Source: Barnesiella viscericola DSM 18177 (lineage in GTDB: Bacteria; Bacteroidota; Bacteroidia; Bacteroidales; Barnesiellaceae). Taken from it: DNA of 64,000 bases. The notes below the pieces were generated by a model. That model had not been told where the DNA came from. It worked only from the letters and a program-made list of their open reading frames with translations, and made no database searches. Positions 1-7,712 of the stretch are shown one piece after another. Location: contig NZ_CP007034.1 in assembly GCF_000512915.1 (NCBI RefSeq), positions 2,854,001 through 2,918,000 on the forward strand. Reading direction: 5' to 3'. Positions within the stretch are counted from its first letter, which is position 1; the number at the start of each line of letters is the position of its first letter. The position numbers were made by a program, and so were the translations under genes.

Positions 1-1
1 C

Positions 2-751
2 AAGGGCGATTTCCACGGCATCTCCCCCGTGCGTCTTTTCAAAGCCTTGCTTTCAGACCCAAGAATTGAAACCCTTATGAAAGGCGGTGAGATTGAGGTC
101 ATGAAACACTTTCTTTTCAATACCCGTACTGCCGATGAATGTTGGGCATCATATCTGATTGCCAAGCGTCACAAGTATCAGATAGACAACCTCTCAATGT
201 GGTGCGACTATCTGCGTATGCTCAAAAAACTCGGTCAAGACCTCCGTAACCCGAAGAACATCTGTCCCGAAGATTTCATGGCGGCACACGACAACGCAAC
301 CCGAAAAATTGAAGCCATACACGAGAAGGAAAGAGCCGCAGAGCAACGCCGTTGGGAGATTGAAAGGCGTGAGCGTGAGCAACAGCGACAACTCCAACGA
401 AAGAAAGATGCGGAGGATTTCATCGCCAACAAATCCAAATTCTTCGGCTTGGTAATCACGGACGAGGAAATAATCGTCAAGGTGCTTGAAAGCATAGACG
501 AGTATTACAACGAGGGCAAGACGCAGGGCATCTGCGTGTTTGGCAGTGGATACTACAAGAAAGCCGACACCCTCATACTATCGGCAAGGATTGGCGATGA
601 GATTATTGAAACCGTAGAGGTGGACTTGCGAACCCTCGAAGTGGTGCAGTGCCACGGCAAGCACAACCAGGACACCGAATATCACGAGCGCATCATAGAC
701 CTTGTGAACAAGAACGCCAACCTTATCCGTGAGCGGATGAAAGCGGCATAG
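2..751 (+). CDS. PcfJ-like protein, 5' end cut by window edge
   Basis: The frame is open from the first complete codon at position 2, so the true start lies upstream; the GTG at 29 is probably not the start. The visible 249 codons contain a central charged coiled-coil stretch rich in Glu, Arg and Gln (about codons 100-140), followed by a folded C-terminal part. I assign it to the PcfJ-like family found in accessory regions of conjugative elements; the biochemical role is unknown. It is first in a plus-strand run of small genes that converges on the minus-strand tra operon. Family assignment is by recognition, moderate confidence; that it is coding is near certain from length and codon pattern. 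Confidence 0.75.
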   Translation, partial: KGDFHGISPVRLFKALLSDPRIETLMKGGEIEVMKHFLFNTRTADECWASYLIAKRHKYQIDNLSMWCDYLRMLKKLGQDLRNPKNICPEDFMAAHDNATRKIEAIHEKERAAEQRRWEIERREREQQRQLQRKKDAEDFIANKSKFFGLVITDEEIIVKVLESIDEYYNEGKTQGICVFGSGYYKKADTLILSARIGDEIIETVEVDLRTLEVVQCHGKHNQDTEYHERIIDLVNKNANLIRERMKAA

Positions 752-775
752 CATAACCCCTAAAACAACATTGAT

Positions 776-1033
776 ATGGAAGTAAGAATTGAAAGTATGA
801 TTTGTGTGTGGGATGATGCAATCCCCACGATGTTCCTTGAATTTGTGAACCTCCTCACTCTCACAACGAGTGAGGGGGAATTGAGAAAGAGCGTAAAGGA
901 GTTTGCCGAGAAGCACGAACTTGACAAGTTTTTCCTTTACGGCTTCGGCTCACACCATTTCTACCTGCACCAACGCTACACAAGCAACCCCGAAATGGTG
1001 ATGAAGAACAGAGTTCTGTCAGTACATTTTTAA
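776..1033 (+). CDS. small hypothetical protein (85 aa)
   Basis: ATG start 24 nt after the PcfJ-like gene, same strand, probably the same transcript. The product is 85 residues, with no signal peptide or membrane segment and an acidic N-terminal half. I do not recognise a domain. Its place in a tight plus-strand run of ICE accessory genes supports it being real. No function can be read from the sequence. Confidence 0.6.
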   Translation: MEVRIESMICVWDDAIPTMFLEFVNLLTLTTSEGELRKSVKEFAEKHELDKFFLYGFGSHHFYLHQRYTSNPEMVMKNRVLSVHF

Positions 1034-1052
1034 CCATCTAAAAAGCAACATT

Positions 1053-1286
1053 ATGACAACACGAATGACCATCAACGGAGTAAGCACCTGCGCGGAAGCA
1101 GGTACGGAGAAATACGAGCGTTTCCAATCGGGTATCGGAAGACGCAGGCGGACACTTGTGCAGTACGACTACCGCCACCCCATAGACAGAGAATTGTTCT
1201 CTTGTGTCAAACCCACGTTGGACGAGTGCCGAGCCGCACGGGACAAGTGGCTGAACGCAAAGAAGGGAAAGGAGGACAGACTATGA
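1053..1286 (+). CDS. DUF3873-type small protein (77 aa)
   Basis: A 77-residue basic protein whose N-terminal pattern (TINGVSTCAEAGTEKYERF) resembles the DUF3873 family common in Bacteroides conjugative transposons. Function is unknown. Its TGA stop overlaps the ATG of the next gene (ATGA at 1283-1286), which points to translational coupling. It follows the 85-residue ORF by 19 nt. Confident that it is coding; family name by recognition only. Confidence 0.7.
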   Translation: MTTRMTINGVSTCAEAGTEKYERFQSGIGRRRRTLVQYDYRHPIDRELFSCVKPTLDECRAARDKWLNAKKGKEDRL

Positions 1287-1528
1287 ACACGACCTATCAA
1301 ACGCTGATAGTCAAGTTCAGCGAACCTATCACGGCATTGGACGGTATCTTTGACGATACCGGAGCGTGGGGAACGGACACCCTCAAGGGGTGGATAGATG
1401 ATTACGAAAGCACACGTTTCACCGCCACCGACAGCCATACGGCAGTCATCACGAGCGAGTACAATATGGAATGTGTGAAAGAGTGGCTACAACGGCAGAC
1501 CCCCATTTCCGAAATGCGAGAATTTTGA
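1283..1528 (+). CDS. small hypothetical protein (81 aa)
   Basis: Start chosen at the ATG overlapping the previous stop; a longer in-frame reading to 1202 would run over the preceding gene. The 81 residues are acidic, with no membrane segment and no motif I recognise. Coupled by a 4-nt overlap to the DUF3873-type gene, so likely co-expressed with it. Confidence 0.6.
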   Translation: MNTTYQTLIVKFSEPITALDGIFDDTGAWGTDTLKGWIDDYESTRFTATDSHTAVITSEYNMECVKEWLQRQTPISEMREF

Positions 1529-1581
1529 ACGGGATGGCGGTGTCCGCACCGCCAATACTTAAAACCCTAAAAACAAAAGAT

Positions 1582-1890
1582 ATGATAGCCAAGACGATAT
1601 TACAGCAGATAGGCGGAAAACGCTTCACCGCCATGACAGGTAGCCGTGATTTCATAGATATGGGCAACGGCTTACGGATGAGCCTTGCAAGGAACAAAAC
1701 AAGTGCCAACCGCCTTGACATCATCTATGACGAAGGGGCAGACCTCTACAATATGCGCTTCTACCGCAGGACGTTCAGCAAAAAGACCTTTGAGTGCAAG
1801 ACAAAGGACATTGCCGTACACGAGGGTATCTATTTTGATATGCTGGAGGAAATGTTCACGATGGTGACGGGACTTTACACACGCTTTTGA
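1582..1890 (+). CDS. small hypothetical protein (102 aa)
   Basis: Start taken at the ATG at 1582, preceded by an A-rich leader (accctaaaaacaaaagat) like those before the neighbouring small genes; the longer frame from 1471 overlaps the preceding gene and is not favoured. The product is basic, with a repeated aromatic/charged pattern and no recognised domain. Last gene of the plus-strand accessory run. Confidence 0.6.
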   Translation: MIAKTILQQIGGKRFTAMTGSRDFIDMGNGLRMSLARNKTSANRLDIIYDEGADLYNMRFYRRTFSKKTFECKTKDIAVHEGIYFDMLEEMFTMVTGLYTRF

Positions 1891-1986
1891 GTGGCGGGGC
1901 GGCGAGAGCCGCCCTACTTTCTTTCAGTGAGCATGATGGCGGACAAAGAAAGTAGCAAAGAAACCTTTGTCCAATCTGCGATAACT

Positions 1987-2013
1987 AAAAAATCCGCAAG
2001 TAAAACTTGCGGA
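1987..2013 (-). terminator. hairpin terminator, minus strand
   Basis: TCCGCAAG (1993-2000) and CTTGCGGA (2006-2013) form an 8-bp stem with a 5-nt loop. The A-run at 1987-1992 becomes a U-tract on minus-strand transcripts. On the plus strand the hairpin lacks a U-run. Confidence 0.6.
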
Positions 2014-2351
2014 GGCTATATATTGGGTCGTTATTTTTTGGTGGAGGGGAATGATAATCTCGAACCGTTGAACTACACATTTCTGCTTCGTCTCCATTTC
2101 CCCCAACGATTTGATACGTTCAATCATTTTTGTTGTTGAAATCGTGGAGAAGTGAATAGACAGTATTACCCGACAGAGCAACTATGACAACGTAACGCCT
2201 TTACAAAAAAGTCGGTACACGAAACCCATAGACTAATTGTCTTGACCTAAAAGAGATTGGAATTTTCAGGACTGCCTATCACTTAGATAGAAGTCCAAGG
2301 TCTGCTGAAATACATAATTCAAAAATTGAAATTGCTTGACTGCAAATTTAG

Positions 2352-2359
2352 TAACTTTG
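2352..2359 (+). promoter_or_regulatory. Bacteroides -7 box (TAACTTTG)
   Basis: TAACTTTG fits the Bacteroides -7 consensus TAnnTTTG. No well-spaced TTTG -33 element is obvious. An ATG follows at 2389 and its frame meets a stop within intron 1, so the intron may have landed just after a start codon. The string GTAACTTTGC at 2351-2360 is identical to the putative ICE-end core at 56460. Confidence 0.35.
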
Positions 2360-2406
2360 CTTGACAAATTAACGAGAAAGAAGAGAAAATGAAAACCGAC
2401 CGCATA

Positions 2407-4233
2407 ATCGAGTAGACGGCTCCGCCAGTAACTGACGGAGTGCGCCTCTCACACCACCGAGCGTACGGGTCACGTACTCGGCGGTTCGCAAAGAGATGGG
2501 TTAAGTTGTAAATGTAATTCAGTTAAGGAAACATATCCTCTTTTCTTCAAGCGTTGTAAAGTAATGGTAGTGCCTAGAATAGGACTTTGTGCTATTGCCC
2601 AACCGCCTTTCCGTGTTCTGCTCCAAGCGTAGGCATGGTCTTGGTCTACACCTAATCGAATCAGGTTTTTCCTTTTCCTTTCGGGTTTTTTCCAATGATG
2701 CCAAATGCAATAGCGCAGTCGGTTGCGAAGCCAACCATCTAAATCTCGTAATTTGCCCAAAATACTCGTGCCTTGGAAATAGTTCAACCATCCGCGTTGC
2801 ACTTCTTTTATCTTGGCAATACGCTCTTCAAATGTGGCTGGTGTGGTTTTTCGGGTGATTGTTTTAAGTCGTTCTTTTAGTTTCTTCCATGCTTTTTCCG
2901 ATACAATAAGTTGGTATTGATTTTTACTTCCTTTCTCGTACGTAGGTACGAATCCGAAACCCAAAATTGTGAAGTGGATTGGTTTTCTGATACCACTCTT
3001 TTCTTCATTTATAGTTAATTTGAGTTTGTTTTTCAAAAACTTTTCAATTACCACTCTTGTTGCCTTGGCTTGATTGTGGCTTTTGCAATAAATACTAAAA
3101 TCATCCGCATAACGTACAAATTTGTGTCCTCTTCGAGTCATTTCCTTATCCAGTTGATGTAGTAAAATGTTCGACAATAATGGACTTAAAGGGCTTCCTT
3201 GCGGAACGCCTTTTCTTCTCTTTCGTAGCTTTCCGTTGATTTTAATAGGTGCTCTGAGCCATTTGCGTATGAGTTGCATGGTAGCTTTGCATTTCACTTT
3301 TTGATAGATTAAATTCAGTAATAAACAGTGGTCAACTTCATCAAAGAAGTTTTTCAGGTCAATATCCACAATGTGGTTTAATCCTGAATGGATGTAATCC
3401 CGAGATTGTCCAACGGCTTGTCGGGCATTCTTGTGAGGTCTAAATCCATAGCTGTAATTACTAAATTCGGGCTCAAAAAGTGGTGCAATAGTTTGTGCTA
3501 AGGCTTGTTGCAACACACGTTCTGTAGTGGTGGGAACACCCAATAATCGAGTTTTCCCATTTCCTTTCGGAATTTCAATACCTAAAATGGGTTGTACTTG
3601 ATAGTTGCCTTGTTTGATTGCTTCAATCAGTTGTAGTTTCTTTTCAGAAAACACCTTGCGGAGCTCTCTTATAGAAACACCATCAACACCCGCACTACCT
3701 TTATTGGCAATCACGTGTTCCAATGCTCTTTGAAGATTAAACGGATGTACTACTCTTGTTATCATTTTAGTTGTTTTTAACCTGTTTTCGTTAAGTAGGG
3801 CTACTATGTGTTCCGTTACCTATTGAAAACCTCTTTACGTTCAGTCCTTCCTTGTTTGTGAGACCTATGCGGTATCTATTCGCACCTCGTTTGCCCTCAA
3901 GTACTATGACCTCTGCTGACTTCTTGGATTGATTAACTCGTAATCGCCAAGACCTCCCCTGGTAAATGCTTTTTCCTTCCGTCTATCGCCGGTACATCTA
4001 CATAACAATAATCTGATTTAATAGCATGTTCAGAACACTGTTTTGGACTTCGTATTGCTGTGGATACTCATCCTTATTGTTATGCCTCTTATGTACTTTC
4101 TGTTCGTCGGTACAGACTTTTGCAGTTCTGCTTCCTTCAGTGCATACCTCACGATAAACCACCTTGCAGCTTGCTAACGATTCGGGGTTTCAATCCGCTC
4201 GTAAGGGACTTGCACCCTCTGGAAAAATAACAC
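2407..4233 (-). mobile_element. group II intron 1 with its RT gene
   Basis: On the minus strand, domain V is visible at about 2453-2487 (GAACCGCC...GGTGGT hairpin). It is followed by a domain VI hairpin (CTCCGTCAG/CTGACGGAG) and the typical 3' end CTACTCGAT, ending near 2407. At the other end the conserved GGGTGCAAGTCCC block lies at about 4205-4217, with a possible 5' start GTGTT at 4233. The 3' boundary is well supported; the 5' boundary is an estimate within about 20 nt. The RT gene lies between these parts. The host site is the spacer between the accessory genes and ermF, so no recognised gene is interrupted. Confidence 0.75.
2470..3765 (-). CDS. ltrA: group II intron reverse transcriptase/maturase
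   Basis: 431 residues. RT motifs occur in order: a GxDG-type N-terminal motif near residue 27, the palm aspartates in DIDLKNFFDEVDH (about 134-146), PQGSPLSPLL (188-197) and the catalytic YADD at 219-222. A maturase X domain follows with GWLNYFQG (about residues 325-332). No C-terminal HNH zinc motif is present, so it is an En-minus intron protein that would depend on nicked or replicating DNA for priming. The reading frame ends inside domain V, since its stop is at 2470-2472 within the 2453-2487 hairpin, which is unusually tight. It acts on its own intron RNA for splicing and retrohoming. Confidence 0.93.
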   Translation of the reverse strand: MITRVVHPFNLQRALEHVIANKGSAGVDGVSIRELRKVFSEKKLQLIEAIKQGNYQVQPILGIEIPKGNGKTRLLGVPTTTERVLQQALAQTIAPLFEPEFSNYSYGFRPHKNARQAVGQSRDYIHSGLNHIVDIDLKNFFDEVDHCLLLNLIYQKVKCKATMQLIRKWLRAPIKINGKLRKRRKGVPQGSPLSPLLSNILLHQLDKEMTRRGHKFVRYADDFSIYCKSHNQAKATRVVIEKFLKNKLKLTINEEKSGIRKPIHFTILGFGFVPTYEKGSKNQYQLIVSEKAWKKLKERLKTITRKTTPATFEERIAKIKEVQRGWLNYFQGTSILGKLRDLDGWLRNRLRYCIWHHWKKPERKRKNLIRLGVDQDHAYAWSRTRKGGWAIAQSPILGTTITLQRLKKRGYVSLTELHLQLNPSLCEPPST

Positions 4234-4294
4234 CCCGAAAACTTGGTTCGTAAAACTAAATTTGTATTTTTGAACTATTTGAAAAGCTTTCGGG

Positions 4295-4320
4295 GTGTGT
4301 CCTGCATATGCAGGGCACAC
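4295..4320. repeat. near-perfect palindrome centred on TGCATATGCA
   Basis: CCTGCATATGCAGG (4301-4314) is a perfect palindrome, extended on both sides by GTGT/CACAC with one mismatch. There is no U-tract directly after it. It could be a protein-binding site or part of a transposon end. Confidence 0.5.
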
Positions 4321-4324
4321 ACAT

Positions 4325-4438
4325 ATGGTAGCCGATAATTGCCGGCTTTCGTGCCAACTTGATACTTTGGTGCTTTTAACGAACCGAAGTGCTAAATTGA
4401 TACGAAAGTGCTGTAAATCCGGCAACTACGGCTACCAT
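4325..4438. repeat. 114-nt nested inverted repeat with internal direct repeats
   Basis: Outer arms ATGGTAGCCG (4325-4334) and CGGCTACCAT (4429-4438) pair over 10 bp. A second stem TTGCCGG/CCGGCAA and a third CTTTCGT/ACGAAAG lie inside, so a long imperfect hairpin can form. The loop contains two related 24-nt units starting GTGCCAACTTGATAC and GTGCTAAATTGATAC. T's follow on the plus strand, so a terminator for ermF-opposed transcription is possible, but the size and symmetry suggest a recombination or element-end site. Confidence 0.55.
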
Positions 4439-4510
4439 TTTTCGTTATGCGGCAGCTTAAAAGACGACACCAAACCAGAAAAATCATCTTGACAACCACC
4501 CGACTTTGAA

Positions 4511-5311
4511 CTACGAAGGATGAAATTTTTCAGGGACAACTTCCAGCATTTCCAAAAAACAGTTTACCCATTGACTTGGAGACAAACAAACAATTTGAGC
4601 ATTAAGGTTTAAACCGAATTTTTCCGAAATTGACCTGACCTGACTTTTCCTGAAAATCGACTTTAAAGCTGTTTTTACAGATAAATCAGGTTTCTCTAAC
4701 AGACAGGAAATAAATGCTAAGTATTTGGCTTTAAACTTAAAATCAAAAAATAACTGTTTTCTTTTAATGTTTAACAGGGCTGATTTGACAGTTGGCGGTG
4801 GAAAGAAACTTTCAGGACCTACCTCATAGACAAGTTTCAAATCAAAAAAAGTATGATAGAAAACGGTATATGGATTGTAAAGCTTCCTCGAAAATAACTT
4901 TTGTGCAGGTTCTAACTGAAGGACAATGGAACCTCCCAGAAAATTTCCAAGACTCTCAAACATCAGGATTTTGAAAATATCGGAAGTAATGCCATAAGGA
5001 ATATTTGACACCACTTTGAAAGGAAATTTCGGAACTGCAAAATTCCTAAAATCACAACCGACAACTTGAACATTTCGGGCATCAGAAAATAATTTTCGTA
5101 AATGTTCAACCAAAGCTGTGTCGTTTTCAATAGCAACAACATTGTTGGCGATTTTTAATAAATGAACAGTAAGAAACCCCTTGCCTGCCCCAATATCTAA
5201 AACCGTATCCTGATTACTTATATTTGCTTGTCTTATTGCATCTTTTATTAGCACTTTATCAATAGTAAAGTGCTGACCCGTAAAACGAACGGGCAATTTC
5301 TTTTTTGTCAT
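4511..5311 (-). CDS. ermF: ErmF 23S rRNA adenine-N6 methyltransferase
   Basis: 266 residues starting MTKKKLPVRF, which I recognise as ErmF. It dimethylates an adenine of 23S rRNA (A2058 in E. coli numbering, known for the Erm family), giving macrolide, lincosamide and streptogramin B resistance. SAM motif I is DIGAGKG (residues 39-45) and the catalytic motif is NIPY (103-106). The start is the ATG at 5309-5311; the frame stays open upstream to 5455, into the IS1380 copy, so a longer reading would be an artefact or the remains of a leader. ermF normally sits beside IS4351; here an IS1380-family element lies 54 bp upstream instead. Its promoter therefore probably lies in the IS or was changed by it. 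Confidence 0.97.
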   Translation of the reverse strand: MTKKKLPVRFTGQHFTIDKVLIKDAIRQANISNQDTVLDIGAGKGFLTVHLLKIANNVVAIENDTALVEHLRKLFSDARNVQVVGCDFRNFAVPKFPFKVVSNIPYGITSDIFKILMFESLGNFLGGSIVLQLEPAQKLFSRKLYNPYTVFYHTFFDLKLVYEVGPESFFPPPTVKSALLNIKRKQLFFDFKFKAKYLAFISCLLEKPDLSVKTALKSIFRKSQVRSISEKFGLNLNAQIVCLSPSQWVNCFLEMLEVVPEKFHPS

Positions 5312-5501
5312 TAGTAACTTCTTACAGGTGAATACTTGAATTGTTCCTTTCTGAATTTTCCTAAACCTTAATTCCGCAACATAATTGATAATTATTTTTA
5401 TAAGTTCCTGAGCAACATTTTGTTGCCCAGGTTTTTGCCATGTCAGCGTTTTCACTTACCTTAGTGTTGCGAATCCAAAGACAAAGAAAACCGCAACAGG
5501 C

Positions 5502-6788
5502 ATGGCAAAGGTAGCAATAAAATCCGAAAGACTCACTCCTTTTGGAGGCATATTTCCAATCATGGAGCAATTTACCTCCCTTCTCTCCTCTACAATTGAC
5601 TCAACACTTGGGTTGAGATGCAAACTCTATGGTTATCAATACAGCGAAATCATCCGCTCCCTCCTATGCGTTTACTTCTGCGGCGGTTCTTGCGTTGAGG
5701 ATGTCACCGCCCACTTAATGAGTCATCTTTCCCTTCACCCCACACTCCGCACCTGTAGCGCCGACACCATCCTTAGGGCAATAAACGAACTGACCCGGGA
5801 AAACATCTCATACACGTCTGATGCCGGAAAGTCCTATGATTTCAATACGGCAGACACACTCAACACATTGCTCCTGAATTGCCTGTTGTCCACAGGGCAG
5901 TTGAAAGAGGGCGGGGAGTATGACGTTGACTTTGACCACCAGTTCATTGAGGCGGAGAAGTACGATGCAAAGCCCACGTACAAGAAATTTCTTGGTTACA
6001 GGTCCGGTGTGGCCGTTATCGGCGACATGATTGTCGGCATAGAGAACAGCGACGGCAACACCAATGTACGCTTTCACCAGAAGGACACGCTAAAGAGGAT
6101 TTTGGAGAGACTTGAAGAGAAGAAGCTGACAGTCAAACGCTTCAGGGCCGACTGCGGCTCATGCTCTGAAGACATTGTGGATGAGGTCAGGAAGCATTGC
6201 AGGACATTCTACATACGCGCCAACCGCTGCTGCTCGCTCTATGATGACATCTTCGCGCTCAGAGGGTGGAAGAAGGAAGAGATAAACGGCATCGTGTTTG
6301 AGTTGAACTCCATTCTCGTTGAGAAGTGGAAGGGCAAACCGTATCGCCTGGTAATCCAGAGACAGAGACGCATGGGCAGTGGACCGGACCTGTGGGAGGG
6401 GGAATATACATACCGCTGCATCCTGACCAACGATTACGAATCATCCATGAGGGACATCGTGGAGTTCTATAACATGCGCGGTGGCAAGGAACGCGTCTTT
6501 GATGACATGAACAATGGGTTTGGATGGGACAGACTGCCTAAATCCTTCATGGCGGAAAATACCGTGTTCCTGCTCCTGACGGCACTGATACGCAATTTCT
6601 ACAAGGCCATCATGCAAAGGATTGAAGTGAAGAAGTTCGGGCTCAAGGAAACCAGCCGTATCAAGACGTTTGTCTTCAAATTCATTTCAGTACCTGCCAA
6701 GTGGATTAAGACCGCAAGGCAATGTGTGCTGAATATCTACACCGACAACCATGCATATGCAGAAGCCTTCAAAACTTCTTCCGGATGA
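5502..6788 (+). CDS. IS1380-family transposase, copy 1
   Basis: 428 residues, a DDE transposase of the IS1380 family widespread in Bacteroides (IS612/IS613/IS942 type). Probable catalytic residues lie in DVDFDHQ (first Asp), FRADCGS (second Asp) and RGGKERVFDDM (Glu). The protein is identical over its full length to that of copy 2 at 58276-59562, so the duplication is recent. It starts 136 nt inside the left inverted repeat. It cuts and pastes the element at 4-5 bp targets. Confidence 0.95.
   Translation: MAKVAIKSERLTPFGGIFPIMEQFTSLLSSTIDSTLGLRCKLYGYQYSEIIRSLLCVYFCGGSCVEDVTAHLMSHLSLHPTLRTCSADTILRAINELTRENISYTSDAGKSYDFNTADTLNTLLLNCLLSTGQLKEGGEYDVDFDHQFIEAEKYDAKPTYKKFLGYRSGVAVIGDMIVGIENSDGNTNVRFHQKDTLKRILERLEEKKLTVKRFRADCGSCSEDIVDEVRKHCRTFYIRANRCCSLYDDIFALRGWKKEEINGIVFELNSILVEKWKGKPYRLVIQRQRRMGSGPDLWEGEYTYRCILTNDYESSMRDIVEFYNMRGGKERVFDDMNNGFGWDRLPKSFMAENTVFLLLTALIRNFYKAIMQRIEVKKFGLKETSRIKTFVFKFISVPAKWIKTARQCVLNIYTDNHAYAEAFKTSSG
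5506..5513 (-). promoter_or_regulatory. possible outward -7 box in the IS, facing ermF
   Basis: TACCTTTG on the minus strand fits TAnnTTTG and points out of the IS towards ermF, about 195 nt before its start. It overlaps the first codons of the transposase and has no clear -33 partner. IS1380-type elements are known to drive neighbouring resistance genes in Bacteroides; this particular site is my inference. Confidence 0.3.
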
Positions 6789-7130
6789 TTTACATCACTT
6801 GATGGCCACTGATTGCGTATTGCCTCAAGTCGCTTTATGGGGTAAGGGGATGGTATGCGCATTGAAACGGACGCGAGGACTTAATGGTTATCTTACGAAT
6901 CAAAAGTCCATTTCTCTTTATGTAGGTAGCACTTCGGGAATGGAGTTGCGGATTTAAGGCTAAATACTTTCTTCATAATTTCGCTATACTTTTTATGGTT
7001 AATAACTATGTTTTGTATTGCTCTCACAACACTTACAACTTGAAGTGTTATTTGGAAACCGATAGGCAAAAATGGCTCAACGATGTCAATTAACGAGAAA
7101 ATCCTACGATAATCTATCAAGTGATAGAGC

Positions 7131-7165
7131 AAAAGACGTGCCAAGTTAAATATGGCACGTCTTTT
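7131..7165 (-). terminator. terminator at the end of the tra operon
   Basis: AAAAGACGTGCCA (7131-7143) and TGGCACGTCTTTT (7153-7165) form a 13-bp stem with a 9-nt loop, 20 nt after the last gene of the minus-strand tra operon. A and T runs at both ends make it bidirectional. The rest of the spacer 6960-7184 shows nothing else. Confidence 0.8.
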
Positions 7166-7184
7166 GCCAGTTTTGTCAGTCCTT

Positions 7185-7712
7185 TTATGGGATATACAAC
7201 AGCGCAAACTCCGCCTTTCTCCGTTTGAGCAGCATGGCGTGGCGTTTTCCTTTGTAGTTGCAGAAGGCTATATACTCACGGTAGATGTTCCTGTCACCAG
7301 CTTCCAGCTTCTTGATTAAGGTGCTTTTGGGGATTGTTTTGCTGCCTAACAGCTTCGCCGGTCCCACATTGTAAGCTAACGTGCCAAGCAAAATCGAATC
7401 AACCCCGAATTTACGGAACATGGCGACAAATTTGCGCAGGTCTTTCCGCAAAAGTTCATCCGCATCCCGTTTTGTCATGGTTCGTGCCGAATACTTCTCG
7501 TTTGGCAAAAGTTTGTGACCCCAACCGACGTATGGGTAGTGTTTTTCTGAGTGCCAGCCTTCAAAGTAGCGGCAGCATAAAAAAGCACGTTCCATAAGCG
7601 GCAGTCGGTAGATTGCCGCCTGCCCGTCCGTTCCCTCTTGGCGGCTGATCTGCGCGGACACAGAACAGACCGTCAGAAGTGAACAGAGCATTGTCATGAA
7701 TACACGCATCAT
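7185..7712 (-). CDS. lysozyme-like muramidase of the transfer operon
   Basis: 175 residues with a signal peptide (about residues 1-20, ending SVSA). The mature part resembles phage-type lysozymes (GH24 fold): a catalytic-type Glu in FEGWHSEKHYPYVGWGH (about residues 50-66) and LAYNVGP near residue 112. In VirB1-like fashion it probably opens peptidoglycan locally for the conjugation machine in the periplasm. It overlaps the end of traQ by 4 nt and is the last gene of the operon before the terminator at 7131. Confidence 0.82.
   Translation of the reverse strand: MMRVFMTMLCSLLTVCSVSAQISRQEGTDGQAAIYRLPLMERAFLCCRYFEGWHSEKHYPYVGWGHKLLPNEKYSARTMTKRDADELLRKDLRKFVAMFRKFGVDSILLGTLAYNVGPAKLLGSKTIPKSTLIKKLEAGDRNIYREYIAFCNYKGKRHAMLLKRRKAEFALLYIP

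Larger units (their letters stand above)
1891..2406. other. intergenic region, no convincing gene
   Basis: About 515 nt between the accessory run and intron 1. It holds a hairpin terminator (1993-2013) and a promoter-like box at 2352-2359. A minus-strand frame here (1924-2181) lacks family features and spans the terminator, so I do not call it. Confidence 0.5.
4234..4510. other. spacer between intron 1 and ermF, rich in palindromes
   Basis: 277 nt with no gene. It contains two inverted-repeat structures (4295-4320 and 4325-4438, annotated separately). It also holds the pair ACACCCCGAAA (from 4230) and TTTCGGGGTGT (ending near 4298), which brackets the first half of the spacer. It lies downstream of ermF. 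Confidence 0.6.
5366..6959 (+). mobile_element. IS1380-family insertion sequence, copy 1 (1,594 bp)
   Basis: Ends were fixed by aligning this copy with the second copy at 58105-59698 and finding where they diverge. Terminal inverted repeats are CCTTAATTCCGCAAC on the left and GTTGCGGATTTAAGG on the right. A 5-bp duplication CTAAA flanks both sides (5361-5365 and 6960-6964). One transposase gene is inside. It inserted just upstream of ermF and is transcribed away from it. The copy looks intact. Confidence 0.93.

Noticed and set aside
1924-2181. Minus-strand 85-codon frame and a tRNA-like TTCGA...CCA string
   Set aside because: No acceptor stem, D-arm or anticodon arm can be built around the string, and the frame spans a terminator. 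Treated as non-coding.
4325-4438. Integron attC site
   Set aside because: The palindrome lacks the paired GTTRRRY/RYYYAAC ends and there is no integron integrase or cassette array in view.
5312-5455. N-terminal extension of ErmF into the IS
   Set aside because: Known ErmF is 266 residues starting MTKKK; the extension is IS sequence read through by chance plus a possible old leader.
6751-6957. 68-codon frame at the 3' end of each IS1380 copy (also 58107-58313)
   Set aside because: It overlaps the transposase end and the right inverted repeat; it is identical in both copies only because the IS is identical.
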